Below are positions 1 to 4,653 of a stretch of DNA of 6,209 nt, one piece after another; the first letter of the stretch is position 1; every line of letters begins with the position of its first letter. The notes below the pieces were generated by a model. That model was not told where the DNA came from and searched no databases. It saw nothing but the letters and a program-made list of their open reading frames with translations. The DNA lies in assembly GCA_046153685.1 (NCBI GenBank), contig JBJXGH010000106.1:1-6209 (forward strand), read 5' to 3'. This DNA is from CAMAPP01 sp046153685. GTDB lineage: Bacteria; Pseudomonadota; Alphaproteobacteria; CADEGL01. The position numbers were made by a program, and so were the translations under genes.

Positions 1-117
1 AGTCTCCGCCAAAACCTTCGTGATCGCCGCCGTCAGCGAGGTCTTCCCATGGTCAACGTGACCAATCGTACCCACATTGCAATGCGGCTTCGTCCGCTCA
101 AATTTCGCCTTCGCCAT
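1..117 (-). CDS. tuf: Elongation factor Tu, N-terminal 39 residues (partial, runs off the window)
   Basis: EF-Tu is the GTPase that delivers aminoacyl-tRNA to the ribosomal A site in the cytoplasm. The minus strand reads MAKAKFERTKPHCNVGTIGH from the ATG at 117-115, then VDHGKTSLTAAITKVLAET up to the window edge. The G1/P-loop GHVDHGKTS lies at residues 19-27, including the nucleotide-binding Lys25 and Thr26. Only about a tenth of the usual ~395-residue protein is present. The start is supported by a GAGGGA Shine-Dalgarno (plus-strand TCCCTC at 124-129) six bases upstream. It lies 147 bp downstream of tRNA-Gly in the same orientation, so tRNA-Tyr, tRNA-Gly and tuf may share a transcript, as in the E. 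coli tufB operon. Identification is secure from the sequence. Nothing can be said about the rest of the gene. Confidence 0.97.
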   Translation of the reverse strand, partial: MAKAKFERTKPHCNVGTIGHVDHGKTSLTAAITKVLAET

Positions 118-123
118 GGCTGA

Positions 124-129
124 TCCCTC
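124..129 (-). promoter_or_regulatory. Ribosome binding site of tuf
   Basis: The minus-strand reading is GAGGGA, six bases before the tuf ATG. It fixes the start. The rest of the 118-264 leader is a GC-rich stretch between tRNA-Gly and tuf in which I see no further gene and no clear promoter. Confidence 0.7.
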
Positions 130-264
130 GTCGCACGCCCAAAATCACACGCTCAAAACCACCCGACGACATCGGCGCGCCCATTTGCGAACCTTCGCCG
201 CCGCTCCGCGCCGCCTGTTTGCGACGCGTCCGAAAATACCTCCCCACCGCGCGCGGCTCCGATT

Positions 265-338
<74 letters not shown>

Positions 339-382
339 AATGGATACCCAACCCAATGGCCATCCAGCCGAGGCGCGCGCGG

Positions 383-468
383 TGGTGGAGGGGGTTGGAT
401 TCGAACCAACGTAGGCATAAGCCAACGGATTTACAGTCCGTCCCCTTTAGCCACTCGGGCACCCCTCC
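383..468 (-). tRNA. tRNA-Tyr (anticodon GTA)
   Basis: The minus strand gives a class II tRNA of 86 nt with an encoded CCA. Acceptor GGAGGGG pairs with CCCCTCC, the anticodon stem-loop is ACGGACTGTAAATCCGT with anticodon GTA, a long variable arm follows, and the T arm is GTTGG-TTCGAAT-CCAAC. The long variable arm with the GTA anticodon identifies bacterial tRNA-Tyr. It is the first gene of the tRNA-Tyr / tRNA-Gly / tuf run. Its promoter should lie in the 178-bp gap 469-646 shared with divergent rlmB, but I could not find a convincing -35/-10 pair there. A small dyad, CACGG-TTGTG-CCGTG, lies at 481-495, 12 bases ahead of the mature 5' end. Confidence 0.97.
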
Positions 469-632
469 GCCTGGCCCTGACACGGTTGTGCCGTGGTCCC
501 TCGAACTGCCCACATTCCGACTGTCTGGAAACGCTCCGTATTCCGTGATGAAAGACGCAAACAGCCAGCAAGGCGCCTCCTAAATCTGGCAGGCGGCACC
601 GCGCGGCTCGCTTCGTCACCAATTTGGCGGCA

Positions 633-638
633 TACTAA
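633..638 (+). promoter_or_regulatory. Possible -10 element (TACTAA) of rlmB
   Basis: TACTAA ends nine bases before the rlmB ATG. If it is used, transcription would begin within a base or two of the start codon and the mRNA would be nearly leaderless. This would fit the absence of a good Shine-Dalgarno before that ATG. There is no convincing -35 at the right distance, so this is a weak candidate. The rest of 469-632 holds no gene I can support. Confidence 0.2.
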
Positions 639-646
639 GAGCAGAC

Positions 647-1426
647 ATGGTCGGACGCAAGCCCCCAAAACAGCAGAAATCCCGCCCTACGCCAATACTT
701 AAGGCGGGAAGAAGCAGCCAAAAGTTAGCCTGGCTTTACGGCTTTCACGCCGTACGCGCCGCGCTTGCCAACCCGCGAAGACGGAATCTCCGTCTCCTCG
801 GGACAAGCGCCGCGATCGCCGAGATTGGCCCAAGCGATGGAATTGCTGTCGAAATTGCCGACCGGGAGGCGCTCGACCGCCTGCTGACCAAGGGTGCGGT
901 CCACCAGGGTATCGCCATCGAGTGCGAGCCGCTGGCTGCCCCGGACATGGACGAGGTTCTGGCCGGGGCCCCCGAACAGGCTTCTCTGGTCGTCCTCGAC
1001 AGGGCGAACGACCCCCACAATGTCGGTGCCGTCTTGCGCTCGGCGGCTGCCTTTGGCGCCATCGCCGTGATCGTGCCGCGCGACCACGCCCCCGCCGTCA
1101 CGGGGGCATTGGCGAAGGCGGCATCGGGCGCGCTCGAATCGGTCCCGCTCATTTTCGTCGCCAATCTGGCGCGTGCGATGGAGGAGATGAAGGCCCGGCG
1201 CTTCTGGTGCGTGGGCCTGGTGGAAGACGGCGACCGGTTGCTGTCCGCGGTCGATCTCAAGGGGCGCACGGCGCTCGTGATCGGCGCGGAAGACGGCATG
1301 CGTCGCCTGACGCACGATCTTTGCGATTTCCACGCGCGCCTACCGACGGGTGGAGTCATGGGCGCGCTAAATATGTCGAACGCCGCCGCGATCGCGCTCT
1401 ACGAGACCGTCCGGCAGCGCGGCTGA
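647..1426 (+). CDS. rlmB: 23S rRNA (guanosine-2'-O-)-methyltransferase RlmB, TrmH/SPOUT family
   Basis: RlmB methylates the ribose of a conserved guanosine in the peptidyl-transferase region of 23S rRNA (G2251 in E. coli) using S-adenosylmethionine. The 259-residue product has the N-terminal RNA-binding domain (WLYGFHAVRAALANP at 29-43, VHQGIAIE at 85-92) and a SPOUT domain from about 112. Motif 1 is NDPHNVGAVLRSA (121-133), with the catalytic-type Asn125 and Arg131. Motif 2 is IGAEDGMRRL (212-221), and motif 3 is ALNMSNAAAIALYE (240-253). Length is normal for the family. Motif 2 appears one residue short compared with the usual GAEGxGxR. The basic N-terminal tail (residues 1-27) is typical of low-conservation extensions. 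The ATG is the only good start, and no strong Shine-Dalgarno precedes it. The gene diverges from the tRNA/tuf block and converges on the CaiC-like ligase with a 6-bp gap. The family is secure; RlmB rather than another TrmH paralogue is inferred from length, motifs and context. Confidence 0.92.
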   Translation: MVGRKPPKQQKSRPTPILKAGRSSQKLAWLYGFHAVRAALANPRRRNLRLLGTSAAIAEIGPSDGIAVEIADREALDRLLTKGAVHQGIAIECEPLAAPDMDEVLAGAPEQASLVVLDRANDPHNVGAVLRSAAAFGAIAVIVPRDHAPAVTGALAKAASGALESVPLIFVANLARAMEEMKARRFWCVGLVEDGDRLLSAVDLKGRTALVIGAEDGMRRLTHDLCDFHARLPTGGVMGALNMSNAAAIALYETVRQRG

Positions 1427-1449
1427 GCACGCCTAGCGCCAGATTTTTT
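1413..1449 (+). terminator. Possible intrinsic terminator of rlmB overlapping its stop codon
   Basis: An imperfect hairpin has arms 1413-1423 and 1431-1440 (GGC, GC and GGC pairing with GCC, GC and GCC, with one bulged A and a 2x2 mismatch) around the loop TGAGCAC. Three bases later comes T6 at 1444-1449. The loop contains the rlmB stop codon, and the T-run is made of the last codons of the convergent ligase (GAAAAAATC on its strand). The shape fits Rho-independent termination, but the stem is interrupted, so confidence is moderate. Confidence 0.4.
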
Positions 1450-3076
1450 CCTGACGATCGTAGCTCCCGACCCGGAGATCGGGCTTGGCGGCGATCAGCG
1501 AGGATTTCTTGATCTTAAGCGACGGCGTGCGCGGGAACTCGGCAACGTATTCGAGATAGCGCGGAATTTTGAACTTCGCGAGATTCTTCTCGCAATGGGC
1601 GTAGATCGCCTCGGGCGGCACATCCGCCGCGCCCTTGCCCTCGCCCACCATAAGATAGGCCTTGACCTCCTCGCCGCGCAGCTCGTCGGGCACCGGCAGG
1701 ACCGCCGCCTCGATAACGCCGTCCACCCCGCGCAACACCGCCTCGACCTCGGTCGCCGAGACGTTCTCGCCCGAACGCCGTACCATGTCCTTCATGCGGC
1801 CGAGATAGAAGAACCAGCCATTGTCGTCCTGGCGCGCGAGATCGCCCGTGCGGAACCAACCGCCCGGATGGAAGGCCTTTGCGCTCGCCTCGGGCTTCTT
1901 GTAGTAGCCGACGAGAATCCCGTGCCCGCGCACGCACAGCTCGCCAAGCTGACCGCGCGGCACGGGCCGGCCATCGGAGTCGCAGACCATGGCCTCGCGG
2001 AACGCCGCGGGAATCCCGACCGTCGCGGTGCCCGTCATGTGATCGGCTTCCATCGGCACATAGATCGCGCAGCCGAGCTCGGTCATCGAAAAGCCCTGGC
2101 GCGCCTTGCAACCGTATCGTCGCTCATACCACGGATAGTTTTCCGGCCGGTGGCTGTAGCAGGACATGACGATGAGTTCGTTGTCCTTGTCGGCGGGCGT
2201 CTCCGGTTGCTTGGAGACGACCTCGGGGAAATTGCAGTAATGGATGTTGTAGCGTTTCACCCAGCCGAGAAAGCGCGACGCGCTTTGTTGCTTGGCGCAG
2301 TACACCGTGGCGCCGCGATAAATCGACATGAGAAACAGCCATTGGCCATCGACGTAATAGAACGGCTGGGCGATCAACTGATTGCGAACGCGGTCCTGGA
2401 ACTGCGCCGCGCCGACGCGCCCGAAGGTCAGCCAGAAGCGCTGCGTGTGCATCGCGCCCTTGGGCAGGCCCGTGGTGCCGGAGGTGTATTGGATGTTCAT
2501 GAGATCGTGATGGCCGGGCTGTTCGGCCGGCATGAAATCGTCCGCGCCCGCTTCCTGCACGTCCTCCCAGCGATGGGGATAGTCGGGCGCGCCGCCGACG
2601 ACGACGATGCGGCCACGCGGCACGGGTTGGCGCGCCATGGCTTCGAGGGTAGGCAGGAAGTCCTTGTGGATGACGAGGAAATCCGCGTCCGAATCCTCGA
2701 GCATGTAAAGCAGTTCGCGCGGGGTGTAGTTGTAATTGATCGGCACCGTGACGGCCCCCAGGCGCGCATTGGCCTGCCAAGTAATGGGGTAGTGCCGCTG
2801 GGTATAGACCATGATGCCGACATGGCTGCCGAGACCCACGCCCAGCCTCGACATCCCGCCCGCCAGCTTCGCGACCAGACGATCGAATTCGCGGTAGCCG
2901 ATGGTGTCGTCGTCGTCGAAGAACACCAGGAGGGGTTTGTCGCCGTGCTCGCGCGCGGCCGCCGCGATCAAGGCCGAGGCGTTCGCGGGCAAAGCCTCGC
3001 GTTCGACTTGGCGCATCAATTTCTCGGTGTCGTAATCCTGATGGATGCGCGTTTCGTGCCGAGTGATGGAATCCAT
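1433..3076 (-). CDS. AMP-forming acyl-CoA synthetase, CaiC-like (ANL superfamily)
   Basis: ANL ligases activate a carboxylic acid with ATP to an acyl-AMP and then transfer it to CoA; this one is probably cytoplasmic. The 547-residue product has all core motifs: P-loop YTSGTTGLPKG (197-207), GFSMTELG (328-335), GWFRTGDLA (406-414) with the ribose-binding Asp412, the hinge region GRMKDMVRRSGENVS (426-440), and the C-terminal catalytic Lys521 in PRTPSLKIKK. The last motif has Leu where Gly is usual. The hinge motif with RRSGENVS and the N-terminal half resemble crotonobetaine/carnitine-CoA ligases, but the substrate is not readable. No signal peptide or membrane segment is seen. The start is supported by GAAGGA (plus-strand 3084-3089) seven bases upstream of the ATG. 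It follows the NIPSNAP gene on the same strand after 91 bp, so the two probably form an operon. Medium- or branched-chain acyl-CoA ligase is an equally good name. Confidence 0.93.
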   Translation of the reverse strand: MDSITRHETRIHQDYDTEKLMRQVEREALPANASALIAAAAREHGDKPLLVFFDDDDTIGYREFDRLVAKLAGGMSRLGVGLGSHVGIMVYTQRHYPITWQANARLGAVTVPINYNYTPRELLYMLEDSDADFLVIHKDFLPTLEAMARQPVPRGRIVVVGGAPDYPHRWEDVQEAGADDFMPAEQPGHHDLMNIQYTSGTTGLPKGAMHTQRFWLTFGRVGAAQFQDRVRNQLIAQPFYYVDGQWLFLMSIYRGATVYCAKQQSASRFLGWVKRYNIHYCNFPEVVSKQPETPADKDNELIVMSCYSHRPENYPWYERRYGCKARQGFSMTELGCAIYVPMEADHMTGTATVGIPAAFREAMVCDSDGRPVPRGQLGELCVRGHGILVGYYKKPEASAKAFHPGGWFRTGDLARQDDNGWFFYLGRMKDMVRRSGENVSATEVEAVLRGVDGVIEAAVLPVPDELRGEEVKAYLMVGEGKGAADVPPEAIYAHCEKNLAKFKIPRYLEYVAEFPRTPSLKIKKSSLIAAKPDLRVGSYDRQEKIWR

Positions 3077-3083
3077 GGTCGGA

Positions 3084-3089
3084 TCCTTC
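3084..3089 (-). promoter_or_regulatory. Ribosome binding site of the CaiC-like ligase
   Basis: The minus-strand reading is GAAGGA, seven bases before the ATG at 3076. It supports that start. Confidence 0.65.
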
Positions 3090-3129
3090 GGAGTTTCTGT
3101 TATTGCCGCCGCCCCTGCGGCCCGGAAGC

Positions 3130-3154
3130 CGGCGCGGCCGGACGTCCCGCGCCG
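3130..3154 (-). repeat. GC-rich hairpin between the NIPSNAP and ligase genes
   Basis: Perfect 8-bp arms (CGGCGCGG at 3130-3137, CCGCGCCG at 3147-3154) flank a 9-base loop. The hairpin starts 13 bases after the NIPSNAP stop codon on that strand. No T-run follows on the minus strand, so it does not look like an intrinsic terminator. It could stabilise or separate the upstream message, or attenuate the downstream ligase. The ten bases GCCGGCGCGG recur at 3128-3137 and 3171-3180, the second copy lying in the NIPSNAP stop region. Confidence 0.5.
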
Positions 3155-3167
3155 TCGGGCACCGTGC

Positions 3168-3500
3168 CTAGCCGGCGCGGGGTTTGGGCGAATAATCGGA
3201 CAGGCGCCAAACTTGGTTTTTCACCGCCTCGACGATTGCGCCATTGGCTTCGGTCTGGCGGCGGATTTCGATCCATTCCGGATCTTTCCGAAACCCCGTC
3301 CAGGCGCGCTCCATGTGGCCCATATCGTCCCATTCGAGGATGTAGTGCAGCTCCGAGGTGTCGCCGACCGCGGGCTCGAAGAAGCCGACGACGCGGAAAT
3401 TGTGTTTCTTGAACATCGTCATGGTGTGTTCGCGAAAGCGCTTGTTGACGTCGGGCATGCGGCCGGCCGTCGCGATGTATGTCCGATATTCGTAGATCAT
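3168..3500 (-). CDS. NIPSNAP-family protein (small dimeric alpha/beta-barrel)
   Basis: The product is 110 residues, the size of a single NIPSNAP domain. It opens with MIYEYRTYIATAGRMPDV, the usual IYE-RTY strand of the family. It continues with HNFRVVGFFEPAVGD (33-47), HYILEWDDMGHMERA (52-66), DPEW (73-76) and the C-terminal NQVWRLSDYSP (95-105), which corresponds to the family's LL.PTDFSP ending. NIPSNAP domains fold like ferredoxin-type dimeric barrels. Their bacterial roles are mostly unknown, and they often sit beside catabolic genes, so no reaction is assigned here. No signal peptide is present. AGGGAG (plus-strand 3509-3514) lies eight bases before the ATG and fixes the start. It is the first gene of a probable operon with the CaiC-like ligase. 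It may be an accessory or enzymatic partner acting on the same compound; that is inference from position only. Confidence 0.88.
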   Translation of the reverse strand: MIYEYRTYIATAGRMPDVNKRFREHTMTMFKKHNFRVVGFFEPAVGDTSELHYILEWDDMGHMERAWTGFRKDPEWIEIRRQTEANGAIVEAVKNQVWRLSDYSPKPRAG

Positions 3501-3511
3501 CCTCGGCTCTC

Positions 3512-3544
3512 CCTATTGGCTATTGGCGATACGCTATCGGCGAT
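3512..3544. repeat. Short direct repeats with an embedded palindrome upstream of NIPSNAP
   Basis: CTATTGGC occurs at 3513-3520 and again at 3520-3527 (period 7). GCTATTGGCGAT (3519-3530) recurs as GCTATCGGCGAT (3533-3544) with one mismatch, 14 bp apart. Inside lies the perfect inverted repeat CGATA-CGC-TATCG (3527-3539). The block sits 12-44 bp upstream of the NIPSNAP start, in the divergent control region, and would suit an operator. No regulator gene is present in the window. Confidence 0.4.
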
Positions 3545-3550
3545 GGCGGA

Positions 3551-3579
3551 GCCTTCCAAGTCCGGGGCCGTCCTGTCAA
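3551..3579 (-). promoter_or_regulatory. Candidate promoter of the NIPSNAP-ligase operon
   Basis: The minus strand carries a perfect TTGACA (plus-strand TGTCAA, 3574-3579). At 16-18 bp spacing the -10 position holds only poor matches such as GGAAGG or AAGGCT. If used, transcription would start near 3543, at the edge of the repeat block 3512-3544. The -35 is clear but the promoter as a whole is uncertain. Confidence 0.3.
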
Positions 3580-3594
3580 CGCCCGGCGGCAAAA

Positions 3595-3615
3595 GCGATC
3601 ACGGCCGATCGCCGT
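3595..3615. repeat. Two overlapping dyads in the divergent control region
   Basis: GCGATC-acggcc-GATCGC (3595-3612) and ACGGC-cgatc-GCCGT (3601-3615) are both perfect inverted repeats and overlap. They lie 30-50 bp upstream of the TATAGT element ahead of tRNA-Thr. They could be a protein-binding site. In DNA this GC-rich, chance dyads of 5-6 bp are common, so confidence is low. Confidence 0.3.
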
Positions 3616-3644
3616 CGGAGGCTGCGCGATTTTCGCCTTTGGGC

Positions 3645-3650
3645 TATAGT
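3645..3650 (+). promoter_or_regulatory. Candidate -10 element (TATAGT) of tRNA-Thr
   Basis: TATAGT differs from TATAAT at one position and ends 11 bases before the mature tRNA-Thr 5' end, placing the start of transcription a few bases upstream of the tRNA. The -35 position at 17-bp spacing reads CTGCGC, a poor match. No clear terminator separates the tRNA from the PhyH gene, so this promoter may also serve the downstream pair. Confidence 0.45.
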
Positions 3651-3661
3651 TTGCCCGCAAG

Positions 3662-3737
3662 GCCGGTGTAGCTCAGTTGGTAGAGCACGTGATTTGTAAT
3701 CACGGGGTCGCGGGTTCGATCCCTGCCGCCGGCACCA
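3662..3737 (+). tRNA. tRNA-Thr (anticodon TGT)
   Basis: A complete 76-nt cloverleaf with encoded CCA. Acceptor GCCGGTG pairs with CGCCGGC (one T-G wobble), the D arm is GCTCAGTTGGTAGAGC, the anticodon stem is CGTGA/TCACG with loop TTTGTAA (anticodon TGT), and the T arm is GCGGG-TTCGATC-CCTGC. The discriminator is A. It reads ACA threonine codons and other ACN codons by wobble. It stands alone between the NIPSNAP operon (opposite strand) and the PhyH gene (same strand, 52 bp downstream). Confidence 0.97.
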
Positions 3738-3740
3738 TTT

Positions 3741-3752
3741 GCGCTTTAGCGC
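3741..3752 (+). repeat. Dyad just after tRNA-Thr
   Basis: GCGCT-TT-AGCGC begins three bases after the tRNA CCA. A second weaker dyad, CGCCG/CGGCG, follows at 3756-3773. Neither is followed by a T-run, so they are not convincing intrinsic terminators. They could act in 3'-end processing of the tRNA. Confidence 0.35.
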
Positions 3753-3777
3753 CCGCGCCGAACGCGCGCGGCGAATC

Positions 3778-3783
3778 GGGAGA
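3778..3783 (+). promoter_or_regulatory. Ribosome binding site of the PhyH gene
   Basis: GGGAGA lies six bases before the ATG at 3790. It favours this start over the in-frame TTG at 3739, which lies directly against the end of tRNA-Thr and would add 17 Arg-rich residues unlike the family. Confidence 0.7.
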
Positions 3784-3789
3784 TCGCCC

Positions 3790-4653
3790 ATGTCCGCGGC
3801 CACGCGCCCGTTGAATCCCACCCGCATCAAGCAAGACTTCGACACGCTCGGCTATGTGGCGCCGGTGCGCGTGATGAGCGCGGACGAAGCCGCCGAATGC
3901 CGCCGCCGGCTCGAGGATTTCGAGCGCACGCATTCCGACAAGCTCGGCCTGCTCGACATGAAAGCCAATCTCATCTTGCCCTGGATCGACCGGGTCACGC
4001 GCCTCCCGTCCATCCACGCGACCCTGGAACCCATCATCGGTTCCGATCTTCTGGTCGAGAATGTCGGCTTTCGCAGCAAGGCGCCCGATGCGCGCACCTT
4101 CGTCTCGTGGCATCAGGACACGGTCTATCTCAAATTCGAGCCCGTCATCACGACATGCTGGCTGGCGCTCACGCCTGCCACGGTCGAGAACGGCTGCCTT
4201 ATGGTTATACCTGGTTCGCATACTTGGGGCGACCTGCCGCACAAGGAGGCGCGCAATAGCGATTCCATGCTGACGCGCGGCCATTACATCGCCAGCGAGT
4301 TCGACAAGACGAAGGCCATGCCCGTGGTGCTCGACGCGGGCGAGGCCGTCATCCTGCACACCGCCATCGCGCATGCCTCGGAGCCGAATCGTTCCCATGA
4401 TCGGCGCATCGGCATGTTGATCGATTTCGTGCCCGCCTGGGGCAAGAAGCTCAACGGCCGGGAATCGGCGATGCTGGTGCGCGGCACGGACCGATGGAAT
4501 CATTTCGATCACGAGATTCCGCCGGAGCACGACGTGGGCGAGGCCGAACGCGCACGCCATCGCCGCGCGGTGGAACTCGTCGTCGAGACGTTCTACGCGG
4601 GCTCCGACCGGCAGCCCGAGGCGTTGACCGGCAAGGCGCGGAACGTCGTTTGA
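3790..4653 (+). CDS. Phytanoyl-CoA dioxygenase (PhyH) family Fe(II)/2-oxoglutarate oxygenase
   Basis: PhyH-family enzymes use Fe(II), O2 and 2-oxoglutarate, releasing succinate and CO2, usually to hydroxylate a substrate. The 287-residue product has the normal length. FDTLGYVAPVRVMS (17-30) is the usual N-terminal segment. The iron-binding facial triad is visible: HQD gives His108 and Asp110, and His195 sits in AIAHASEPNRS (192-202). The 2-oxoglutarate-binding Arg is Arg205 or Arg206 in DRRIG. GCLMVIPGSH (135-144) is the typical strand between them. Because the HxD Asp is present, the enzyme should be an oxygenase and not an HxA/HxG halogenase of the SyrB2 type. No signal peptide is seen. The gene lies 52 bp after tRNA-Thr. 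Its TGA overlaps the TTG start of the PaaK-like ligase, so the two are almost certainly co-translated. The substrate is unknown: a CoA thioester is one option, but many family members act on free small molecules. Confidence 0.93.
   Translation: MSAATRPLNPTRIKQDFDTLGYVAPVRVMSADEAAECRRRLEDFERTHSDKLGLLDMKANLILPWIDRVTRLPSIHATLEPIIGSDLLVENVGFRSKAPDARTFVSWHQDTVYLKFEPVITTCWLALTPATVENGCLMVIPGSHTWGDLPHKEARNSDSMLTRGHYIASEFDKTKAMPVVLDAGEAVILHTAIAHASEPNRSHDRRIGMLIDFVPAWGKKLNGRESAMLVRGTDRWNHFDHEIPPEHDVGEAERARHRRAVELVVETFYAGSDRQPEALTGKARNVV

Noticed and set aside
469..646. Promoter of tRNA-Tyr on the minus strand.
   Set aside because: One must exist there or nearby, but no -35/-10 pair with acceptable spacing could be read; the TTGCTG and TTGCGT hexamers lack a partner.
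1595..3412. Long open frame of 605 codons on the plus strand.
   Set aside because: It is the antisense shadow of the CaiC-like ligase and NIPSNAP genes, common in GC-rich DNA; it has no recognisable domain.
3725..3736. GCCGCCGGCACC at the 3' end of tRNA-Thr recurs at 6062-6073, suggesting att sites of an integrated element.
   Set aside because: The second copy is the codons for VPAA in the conserved fhs C-terminus, only 12 bp match, and no integrase or mobile gene lies between.
3739..3789. N-terminal extension of PhyH from the TTG at 3739.
   Set aside because: It starts right after the tRNA CCA, is low-complexity and Arg-rich, and the ATG at 3790 has its own ribosome binding site.
4494..4649. 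Upstream extension of the PaaK-like frame to 4494.
   Set aside because: It overlaps the well-supported PhyH gene, reads as an Arg-rich stretch unlike the family, and the TTG at 4650 fits the PaaK-like N-terminus.
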